Source: JAHEKD01 sp965204695 (GTDB lineage: Bacteria; Pseudomonadota; Gammaproteobacteria; Arenicellales; JAHEKD01). Taken from it: DNA of 64,000 nucleotides. A model generated the notes under the pieces. The model was not told the origin of the DNA. It searched no databases and saw only the letters and a program-made list of their open reading frames with translations. The position numbers and the translations under genes are program-made. The stretch lies in NCBI GenBank assembly GCA_965204695.1, contig OZ242007.1, forward strand, positions 2,728,001 to 2,792,000. Reading direction: 5' to 3'. Positions 26,948-35,300 of this stretch are shown one piece after another. Every line of letters starts with the position of its first letter. Positions within the stretch are counted from its first letter, which is position 1.

Positions 26948-29704
26948 TTAAGGACACCACCGAGTTGGAGAAGGAACGCATTGTGGCGGTGCAGGAGGCA
27001 ACCCAGGGGACATCAGGTACTCATAAGGCAATTCCGGGCTGAGCAGGCCGAATTTTAAACCGCTTGGTGTCGTCGTAGATTTGTTCATGTTTTCACTGAC
27101 CAATGCCGTCGCGCCAAACTGTACGTTGACACGTTCGGAAGTATTGCCTGAACTGGTACGCATTACCACAACAGGCGCGGCGCCATAAAGTTTGATCTGA
27201 TTGCCTTGCTCAGGGTCTTCTTTAAGTAACTCAAACTGGCCATAACCTTGTTGAACCACGGTATTATCCACATACATATTGCGAAATGTCCAACGCTTAT
27301 CGGGCTCGACTACCACTAAACCCGCATCATCAACTAAAGGATAACCTTTTTTTTCAAACGCATCGCTTATAGCTGAATTCACGACTCCCTGGTTCAAGTC
27401 CGTCGCCAAGGCTGCCGGAAATTTAGTCAATGGAACAGCCATAATATCGGGTGCTGTGGTAGACACAGTTCCTGATGAGCTTTGCTCTAGGACGGAGATT
27501 TCAGCCGCGCCCTGGCCCAGAAACAGAATGTACTGTTTAGCCTGGCTGCTACGCAGCATCCAGACTGAACCTAAGGAAAGCACCACTAATGTGTCTGCTT
27601 CAGTTGTTGTGATGCCGTTATCAGCAAAAATTGCGATCAACTCACTGGTCATAAAACCCTGATCAAGGAACTGACCATAACTTTGCTGCATTTCAAAAAT
27701 AAGATCACCGCTCACGGTTGTGTTGCTGTTAGAAATCACCAGAGAAACGGCTGCATTGGTCAGATTCGCACTATAAATACTTGCCTCCTCAAACTTGGTC
27801 CCCTGGATCGAAGCAAATGCCATGGATACCGGTTTTTGCCCGGTGGTAGGTATTAACTGAGCTTTATAAAAATTGGTATGAATCATATTAGCGAAGGAAA
27901 AATTCGCCCCGTAAAGTATGGCTTGAGTAAAATCCATGGTTGCTACATTTGCGTTGGTCAGATTGACCAATTCCATATTAGCACCACTGGCATCGGCTGC
28001 TCCCCCATACCATTGAGCGCCAGACATATCGACCGCAAAAAGGTTGGCTTCTTTCAGCACTGCATTGGGCATGAAGGCATTTGATAATACAGCCCCCTGA
28101 ATGGTTTCAGATACTTCGAATACATCAATGGTCTGTTCGTTTTGATAAGCCAATAATTTCTTCTCGCCAGCTACTATCGACCAGGAAAAACCATCGGGGC
28201 GAGGTTCAACTCGCAGTTTATCAGCGCCAAGTGCCAAAGGTTCCAGCAAACCTGAAAAATTGCTATTGTTTAACTCACTTGCCCGGGAAGCGGCGATGCT
28301 GCCAATGTTTGTAAGGGGGCCAAATTGAGCACCATTAAGTTTTGTGCCCTCTAGTTTAGCATTGGATAGATTTGCGCCAACTAAATCAACATTTCCGGTT
28401 ATAGTCGCATAACTAAGGTCTGCCTGAGTAAGCGTAGTCATGCGAAATGATGCTTTATCGAGCGAAGCACCTTTCAGCGAAGCAAACAAAAAAATACATT
28501 CGTCCAGTTTGTAGCCTTGCAGGTTAACGCCATCCATGGCAGCTTGAGTAAAATTTGTGTCTTTGTTAATGGTTATATTTTGCTCGACAAAGTCTACTTC
28601 CTGTAGTTGTGCACCGATCATTATTGCATTTGAAAAATCAACATTGTCCAGGTTTCGTGCTGTGCCTAAGATAGCGTTTGTCAGATTCGCTCCAACAAAA
28701 GTTGATCTGTTCATTTCAGAATCAGAAAAGTCGATCCCGACCATAGTGGCCTCATCAAACTGGGAATACTGAACCCTCGCATCACGGAAATCACAGCGAT
28801 TAAGCACGGCCTTTATAAACTTTGTATTGCTGACCTGAGCACCACGAAAATCTACATTAACAAAAGAAGCTTCACCGAGTGTTGCGCTATTCATGGCTAC
28901 TTCGCGCAGATCTGCACCATCAAAATGGGCATTACTCGCGAAAATACCATTGAAAGGCACAGAGCCTTCAGTTTTCAGATCTCTAAGGTTAGCTCCATTG
29001 AATATCGAACCGGAAAAGGTTGAATTTGAATAAAATGTTGCACTTTCGAATATACCACCGGTCGCATCTGCCCCTGAAAAGGTGATATTGTTGAAATCAC
29101 AGGTTTGTGCATTTATTTTAATACAGGTTGCAGCTTGAAATATTGTGCCTGTCAAATCTGCTCCTTTGACATTGGCATAGCTGAAAATAGCTTTAGTAAA
29201 GTTAACCTCTTTGAAGTTTGCTCCTTCTAAAAAGGCGTAGGATAAATCGTATTTGATGGCATAGCTGCCGGGTTTAATATCTGCCAGCCCTGGGGTGATT
29301 TGTGTTTTTGTAAACAAAGTGGAATCAGGTGGTGATGCATCTTTGGGAATCCGCTCCAGCACCGACCCATTGGCGTTGACATAGTATTCCTTATCATCAG
29401 TGGCTGTCTCGGTGATACGGATGTTGGTTTGCACTTCTTCAATTTGAAAAACACTAACGTCATCACCGCGATCTTGGGTAGATGTATAAGTCAACAATGC
29501 CGGATCATAAACCAGGTATAAGCCGTTGGAGGCTTGCAACCAAATATCACCATCACCGTAAGTATTAAACCTTTGCAGACTATTTTCGTCCTCAGCTGTC
29601 TTTAATTCGATCTTCGCTACAGCATCTTTTGTTAATGTCCAGGTGAGTCCTTGTAAAGTGGAAATAGTGAATTTTCCACTGAATTCAGTGTTCGTTGCCG
29701 TCAT
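26948..29704 (-). CDS. Large pentapeptide-repeat protein with W-modules
   Basis: A 918-residue protein without a signal peptide. Residues 50-135 (SNGLYLVYDP, DVSVFQIEEV, EYYVNANGSVL) resemble beta-trefoil/fascin-like repeats. Residues 146-480 and 535-660 are A(D/N)LXX pentapeptide repeats (for example GANFKEVNFTKAIFSYANVK) that should form a right-handed quadrilateral beta-helix. Residues 688-742 and 776-830 are two copies of an approximately 55-residue module (FADNGITTTEADTL...GSVWML; FEKKGYPLVDDAGL...KRWTF) also found in the 1353-residue operon protein. The C-terminus is Pro-rich with two Cys. Its start overlaps the preceding glycine-rich gene stop (ATGA). Function unknown. Confidence 0.85.
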   Translation of the reverse strand: MTATNTEFSGKFTISTLQGLTWTLTKDAVAKIELKTAEDENSLQRFNTYGDGDIWLQASNGLYLVYDPALLTYTSTQDRGDDVSVFQIEEVQTNIRITETATDDKEYYVNANGSVLERIPKDASPPDSTLFTKTQITPGLADIKPGSYAIKYDLSYAFLEGANFKEVNFTKAIFSYANVKGADLTGTIFQAATCIKINAQTCDFNNITFSGADATGGIFESATFYSNSTFSGSIFNGANLRDLKTEGSVPFNGIFASNAHFDGADLREVAMNSATLGEASFVNVDFRGAQVSNTKFIKAVLNRCDFRDARVQYSQFDEATMVGIDFSDSEMNRSTFVGANLTNAILGTARNLDNVDFSNAIMIGAQLQEVDFVEQNITINKDTNFTQAAMDGVNLQGYKLDECIFLFASLKGASLDKASFRMTTLTQADLSYATITGNVDLVGANLSNAKLEGTKLNGAQFGPLTNIGSIAASRASELNNSNFSGLLEPLALGADKLRVEPRPDGFSWSIVAGEKKLLAYQNEQTIDVFEVSETIQGAVLSNAFMPNAVLKEANLFAVDMSGAQWYGGAADASGANMELVNLTNANVATMDFTQAILYGANFSFANMIHTNFYKAQLIPTTGQKPVSMAFASIQGTKFEEASIYSANLTNAAVSLVISNSNTTVSGDLIFEMQQSYGQFLDQGFMTSELIAIFADNGITTTEADTLVVLSLGSVWMLRSSQAKQYILFLGQGAAEISVLEQSSSGTVSTTAPDIMAVPLTKFPAALATDLNQGVVNSAISDAFEKKGYPLVDDAGLVVVEPDKRWTFRNMYVDNTVVQQGYGQFELLKEDPEQGNQIKLYGAAPVVVMRTSSGNTSERVNVQFGATALVSENMNKSTTTPSGLKFGLLSPELPYEYLMSPGLPPAPPQCVPSPTRWCP

Positions 29705-30423
29705 GTCGAAATTTCTTTAATGGTGACATCGCCATTATCGCCGCCGGCTGCACCAGTTTGAGGTTCACCTGAAGTACCATCAATCCCGCGTGCTGCACGT
29801 GTTTGTGGCTCACCTTTAACTTTACCGTTTAGACCTCCTTCACCAGCAAATGCACCGTTTCCCCCTCCGCCGCCGTCACCGCCTTTGCCACCAGTGGATT
29901 GACCACTGATTGGCAGCAGAATGTTTGCACTACGGTATTGGATCGAAACATCACCGCCGTCTCCACCTTTTCCTCCCTCACCACCGTCTCCGCCGTTACT
30001 GGCGTTTCCACCCTGTCCGCCTTTGGCGACAGGATCATCACTGCATTTTGATGCATTATTACCGGCATCGCCACCATTTGCACCGCCGCCGCCATCGCCA
30101 CCTTTGCCGCCATCGCCACCTTTGCCGCCAAGCGAAACAACCTTTAATTGGGAAGATAATTCAAGCGTATTAATCGTTAAGATAAGAGGTGGTGCCGCTG
30201 TTCCTGATGTGCCTGTTTGCCCGGGACTTCCATCCACCAAGGCATTTGCACCGGGTTCTCCATTAGTGGCTGCTACACAGTGTGGGGTGCTGAATTTCGA
30301 ATATGTTCCATCTTCGCCATTTTTACCATCTGGTGTGCCATTTAAAGCAGTGCTGCCTTTGTCTCCATCACGCCCATCGACGCCAACGACTAAAATATCA
30401 ACATTCTCTAGAGTATCGTCCAT
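29701..30423 (-). CDS. Glycine-rich (GGX)n protein, smaller
   Basis: A 240-residue protein, about one third Gly. After a short N-terminus (ENVDILVVGVDGRDGDKG) it has collagen-like GXX stretches (GEPGANALVDGSPGQTG), two hydrophobic strands (LILTINTLELSSQLKVVSL; VSIQYRSANILLPIS) and GGKGGDGG-type tracts of 20-60 residues. Periodic GGX sequences can form polyglycine-II helix bundles as in some phage tail adhesins and antifreeze proteins; assigning that here is inference. A Cys sits in ASKCSDD. No signal peptide. AGAGG Shine-Dalgarno before the ATG; coupled to the pentapeptide gene downstream. Confidence 0.75.
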   Translation of the reverse strand: MDDTLENVDILVVGVDGRDGDKGSTALNGTPDGKNGEDGTYSKFSTPHCVAATNGEPGANALVDGSPGQTGTSGTAAPPLILTINTLELSSQLKVVSLGGKGGDGGKGGDGGGGANGGDAGNNASKCSDDPVAKGGQGGNASNGGDGGEGGKGGDGGDVSIQYRSANILLPISGQSTGGKGGDGGGGGNGAFAGEGGLNGKVKGEPQTRAARGIDGTSGEPQTGAAGGDNGDVTIKEIST

Positions 30424-30437
30424 GGTACACCTCTGGG

Positions 30438-31721
30438 TTAATCAATTGCTTTACCGTTGACAAAAATTTGACCTGGTTTACCGGCTTCACCGGCCTCGGC
30501 TGGATCAGCCTTGGCGCCTTCGTCACCATTTGTACCATTGGTTTTTCCCGCGCCGCCGATCCCTGGTCCCCCAGGTTTTCCAGAATCTCCCGCGCTGCCA
30601 CCAGAACTAGGATTAGGTACAATTTGAAACTTCGGATTACCCGACTTGTAGGTAATCATAATATCCGCACCGTTGCCAGCATCACCGCCATCACCGCCTT
30701 TGCCTGCATCACCACCATTACCCCCATCGCCACCATCACCTCGACTACAATTTTTACTACCAGCACCGCCATCACCGCCATCACCACCTTTGCCGCCGTT
30801 ACCACCATTGCCGCCATCACCACCACTGCCGCCGTAACTGCCAATTGGAATAGGACCGTCCAACAAATCTACGTCATAAAATATTTCTTCAGAATCACCC
30901 CCGGGCTTTCCGTCTCCGCCATCACCGCCAGCGCTGGCGTTACCACCATCAACACCTTTACCTGCAGTCACATCACAGCTGTTTTTGCCACTGGATGAAT
31001 CACCGCCATTAGGAGCTTTCCCCAGGTCGTCAGATGAGCCACCATGACCACCGTCGCCACCTTTTGAACCGATGGAAACAAGCCCGGCGGTGGTCGCATC
31101 GGTCAGCATTCCATCAGGTCCGGCAGAAGCCTTGAAGACCATCTCATCACAGGTCATTTTACCTGGGGCTTCCCAAATGATTTGTCCTCCCGCATAGACA
31201 GTGACTTTTTTAAACGTCACTGAAATCGGATTCCCCAAACCCTCGTCATCACGAAAAACCAGGGGACTGTCTTTGGTCACAATGACATCCTGGGCAACAA
31301 AGTTTGCCACGGCCATGGGGAAACGAAGTTCGTTTATCAGATCCTCGTAGGCGGCCACCGTTCGGCTGTCGCCATACATGAAAACGCGTAAAGCTGCACA
31401 AACATCCGGGTGATATGGATTTTGTGTTGCGAGGGTTGCCTTGGTGGGGGGCTGTGGCATGGTTATGCCGTGTTCCCAGCCTTCATCATAACGGGCATCA
31501 GGAATGCCACCGATTCGTTTAAGTTCGGCCACATTTTCAACAATAATGAATCGTGGTTCAACCTGTGATGTGGCGTTATTATTAGTCATCACTATGGGTG
31601 TTTTTCGAATTAGGCTTTGACCCGATGCGGCCTGCGCTACACGAAGTTTTAGTTCTTTAATCTCATCTTCAAGGATGCCAAACTCGTGCAATATTTCGAG
31701 GTTTTTCTGAAAATTGGACAT
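30438..31721 (-). CDS. Glycine-rich (GGX)n protein, larger, with N-terminal folded domain
   Basis: Started at the ATG at 31721, which has AGGAG upstream (an in-frame ATG ten codons earlier lacks one). A coiled-coil-like N-terminus (FGILEDEIKELKLRVAQ) leads to a folded region of about 200 residues. That region contains FPMAVANFVAQDVIV...VTVYAGGQIIWEAPGKMT, clearly related to the C-terminal half of the neighbouring 185-residue protein. From about residue 215 onward it is GGX-rich (KGGDGGHGG, GGNGGNGGKGGDGGDGGAG) with interspersed strands and isolated Cys (KNSC, KNCS), ending PGQIFVNGKAID. No signal peptide. Same design as the gene downstream but with an added domain. Confidence 0.75.
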   Translation of the reverse strand: MSNFQKNLEILHEFGILEDEIKELKLRVAQAASGQSLIRKTPIVMTNNNATSQVEPRFIIVENVAELKRIGGIPDARYDEGWEHGITMPQPPTKATLATQNPYHPDVCAALRVFMYGDSRTVAAYEDLINELRFPMAVANFVAQDVIVTKDSPLVFRDDEGLGNPISVTFKKVTVYAGGQIIWEAPGKMTCDEMVFKASAGPDGMLTDATTAGLVSIGSKGGDGGHGGSSDDLGKAPNGGDSSSGKNSCDVTAGKGVDGGNASAGGDGGDGKPGGDSEEIFYDVDLLDGPIPIGSYGGSGGDGGNGGNGGKGGDGGDGGAGSKNCSRGDGGDGGNGGDAGKGGDGGDAGNGADIMITYKSGNPKFQIVPNPSSGGSAGDSGKPGGPGIGGAGKTNGTNGDEGAKADPAEAGEAGKPGQIFVNGKAID

Positions 31722-31747
31722 ATATAGTTTCTCCTGTTCTAGCCCAA

Positions 31748-32305
31748 TCAAGCGGGCTTTTTAATAAAATTATGAATAGTAATAATGGCTGGTGCTTCAA
31801 TCTGTATGAGCCCTCCTTCTTCCAGGGTTACTGTGCCAAAGTCACATATAACGGGATCATGACCATCCGGTTCGATTTTAAAAACGGTACCCGCTTTTAT
31901 ATAAATATCCTTTGCAGCAAATACTGAAACCGGCAGTGGAAAAAAATGACGCTCAATCATCTTTTTATAGTCTTCCGGAATTTCTCCGTTTGACACAATT
32001 TGACGCAAGAGGCCTGTACGAAGTTGTACCAGGGTTTTTGCATCCATGTCTTCCCAACTTACCTCAATTTGCTCTGGCGAAAGTGCTTCTAAGCCATTGC
32101 TCATGACATCATTTTTATGATCGACCAGCGCTGCTATTTCATCAATGTATTGCAACGTTATCCGTAATGCCGGCAGTGCAGACATTTGTGGATATAGCGA
32201 GCTGAGCATTGCATCAGGTTTTTCCAGCATGAGTGGAGCGGATATATGGGCAAAATTTGATGTCTTTAAGCCCAGTTTTTGTAACAGTGGAAATTCGTTA
32301 TTCAT
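31748..32305 (-). CDS. Conserved operon protein sharing a domain with the larger glycine-rich protein
   Basis: A 185-residue soluble protein with no named family that I recognise. Residues about 118-180 (FPLPVSVFAAKDIYIKAG, VTLEEGGLIQIEAPAIITI) align by eye with the folded domain of the 437-codon glycine-rich gene upstream of its GGX tail. The N-terminal half is helical (FPLLQKLGLKTSNFAHISAP). GAGG Shine-Dalgarno 8 bases before the ATG. It ends 26 bases before the start of the glycine-rich gene. Confidence 0.7.
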   Translation of the reverse strand: MNNEFPLLQKLGLKTSNFAHISAPLMLEKPDAMLSSLYPQMSALPALRITLQYIDEIAALVDHKNDVMSNGLEALSPEQIEVSWEDMDAKTLVQLRTGLLRQIVSNGEIPEDYKKMIERHFFPLPVSVFAAKDIYIKAGTVFKIEPDGHDPVICDFGTVTLEEGGLIQIEAPAIITIHNFIKKPA

Positions 32306-32332
32306 TTAATAGTCCTCAATTAACTATCAAAA

Positions 32333-35300
32333 TCACGCAATAATGTCGTAAACGAACATTCGTAGCTGACCTTTGGCATCGAGACTGATGATCGCATTAA
32401 AACTGCGGTCCGTGTCGTGCAACAAGAAATCACCTTCAGAATTGACAGTTTCTACTGTTGCAGAATCTGTCACCACAATGCCATGTTTTCCGAATAAGGT
32501 GATTAATCCGCTGATATTGTTGTTTTTAAATAGATCGATTTCACCGGGATCGGTATCAAATAATGGTGTGGTGGGCACCCAGCTTCCAATAGTGGGTTCG
32601 ACCCGTCCGCCAGGGCCAGCAAAGGAATCATAGTTCAGGGTGAACATGTTACGCCAGGGATCGAGTGACAGGCGCGCAGCCGCTATATATTCCATTTTAG
32701 CCGGGTCGGAATAAAGTTTGGGGTCAGGTGTTCGTACCAAAAACTTTCCATCTGGAGCATAAATGTCAACGTGATAATCTGTATTGACGACTTGCTCTTT
32801 ATTCTCACTTTTATAAGATAAAACATAGATGTAGCCTTTTGATTCCAGGGCCAAATCAAGGTATTTCACTTCTCCATCTTTGATTAACGGCATATAAGAG
32901 AGATATTCAAATAACTCTATTACATTAGTATCTTCCGGCGACAGATTTAACAAGTATGAGCGTGCAGCCACCAGATCAGCGATTACCCATTTTTGTCCCT
33001 GGCCGATAACTGTTACGGTGACCTTTTGTAACAAGTCGGAGACGACCAAAACACCATCTGTATATTCAACCACATAAGTAAAGTCTTTATCCGGGTCGTA
33101 AACATGCCAGACTGCCCCCTGTTTGATAACGGTGATTGTGGAGCTTTTGCTGGGGTCTATTTTTCCATCTTCAGTTTCGGTGTAATTTAGAAAAATTCCA
33201 ATATCAGCAAACTCATTTATCACTTCAAGGGTCAAAACAGCTTTATCCAGTACATTGCGGAACTGAGGATCCTCCAAGGACCCGAGCTCATTCAAGCCGT
33301 TTTCAATAAACAACTGTTGCAGAGCGGGCGAGAATTGCCCATTATCCAGATCAGTGCTAAAACTGGCATCCATCTGGAATAATTTATCACCTGGAAAGTT
33401 AGGCACAGGGTTGCCGTTTGTATCAAAAGCCTGTATGCGTCGATTAACACTTTCCAGAACATAAATCGAACCATTGGGCGCTACTTTCATGGCAACAGGA
33501 CCATCCATTAGCCCTTGCAGAATGCCTTTGCCCGATACGATTTGGGCTTCCGGGGCCTCTGCATCATCCACAGGTTCAGGTGGTAATTTCAATATCTGTA
33601 GTTTCCCTGCCTGCAGACTGGCGGCTAATACATAGCCACTGGGGTGTATCACAACTGTATCCAAATGAGGGATATAAAACCGGCCCCAACTTTTCAAATC
33701 GGGTTCTGTCAGGCCAAAATGATGCTTTCCATCGATTAAATTCACGTGCCTGAGGTGATACTCACCTGCACGGGAGTCGAGAATAAAGTTGAGCTGGCTG
33801 ATCACTTTTTCATCAGGTGTACTGCCCGGACCCTCACCAAAAGTGTCGTAAGCCAATGCAGGTTGAACTGCAAAACCAAACGCTGAAAATTTCAACCGCT
33901 CATTTAATGTTGCATCGCTTAGGACCGAAATATTTTGCATAACATACATCTGGCCCGAATTGACCGGTCCATCGGGGTCTTCCAGCGGAATGCCTTGATT
34001 CGAGGCACGGTATACATAACCGGCCTGATAGGCGGCTTGATTCATCGATATCGATACGGGTTCACACAATCCAGGTTCTGTATTCGAACAACTGAGATTC
34101 TCCAATGTTGCTGTTGAAGGCGGAGCAGCAATCCATTTATGTTGGTCTGTTTCACTGTCATAGCCAAGTTTTTGCTTGTGCTGGTATTGCGTGTCGCCAG
34201 TGAGGGGGACCAGAAATTCCTTAATCGAGGCTTCGATAAATTTAACACCAGTTTCCGGATCATCAGGTTCGGCATTGATTTCATCACTGACAAACTTGCC
34301 ACATAACCAGCCGTTTTTCGAATAGACATTGGCTGTAATCTGGAATTTTCCGCCCCAGCCGATGGGGTGAAATGAAAAATCAAGTGGTGTATTGGAACTA
34401 GTCGCTGGCAAACGCTGTTCCTGTACAAAACGTGTGCCGTTTTTATACTCAACAATCACTTCCACGTTATCTGCTACCAACGGCCAAATGGCTGTTTCTG
34501 GTCTGCCGGGTTCACCATGAGCAGGATCTGGCTTTAATTTAAAATCCAATCTCATTTTGCGCAAAATATCCACTTCCAGGACTGCCGGTGAAGACAGGCA
34601 TTCACCTGTTGTGATTGCAATCTGGGCCAGATCCAGTGCTATAGATGCTACTCGGAAAGCCATGCCGACTATTGGAACGGCAGACTTTAGACTTGCTGCC
34701 ACTAACTTGGCCGTAATGTAAGCTGCAAGCTTTTCCATGCCTTTTTTCACTAAAATTCCGGCAATAGTGGAAGCAAATGAAAACAAAACTTTTTTAGTGT
34801 TCATCAACGCGGCCGCTGTAGTTACTCCACCGCCTACCACACCAAAGCCAACACCGGCGGCGGCTACAACCTTGTCTGTATCACTGACAAAGTCTTTATA
34901 AAATTTTGTATTAGTAACGGCGGCACCAGCTGCTAAAAAGAATAAAGGAATCCCGTAGTTAAAAATGCCTGTCAGGATTACGCCTGGCCACGGCACAGGA
35001 TTTTGCCAATTTGAGGTGCCCAACCCGCCAAACATCAACTTTAAAGCCTGCGCTTCGTTCGGCCAGGGAACATTTACTGTGGTTGGATCAGTTGGCATGG
35101 GAATACCCATGATAGTATTGACATTCGGTACGGTTCCTAAAGCACGTTTTGTATCTGTATCGAATTGTTTCGCCAATGCTTCCGGAAAGTAAAAGGGCCA
35201 GGATCCATTAACTTCAGGATCTTTAATAGGCTGAGTCATTTCGGTGTCAGCAAAAAATTCCACATAACTGCCGAGCTGACGCAGATAGAGGTTTTTGACG

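Noticed and set aside
30650..30840. Periodic ACCGCCATCACC-like repeats resembling a CRISPR or microsatellite array
   Set aside because: Periodicity is 9 bases and variable, exactly in frame with GGX codons; no spacers.
29910..30998. Long plus-strand ORFs rich in Pro, His, Thr and Ile opposite the glycine-rich genes
   Set aside because: They are the antisense of GGX codons (GGT/GGC repeats give ACC/CCG) and have no Shine-Dalgarno or family features.
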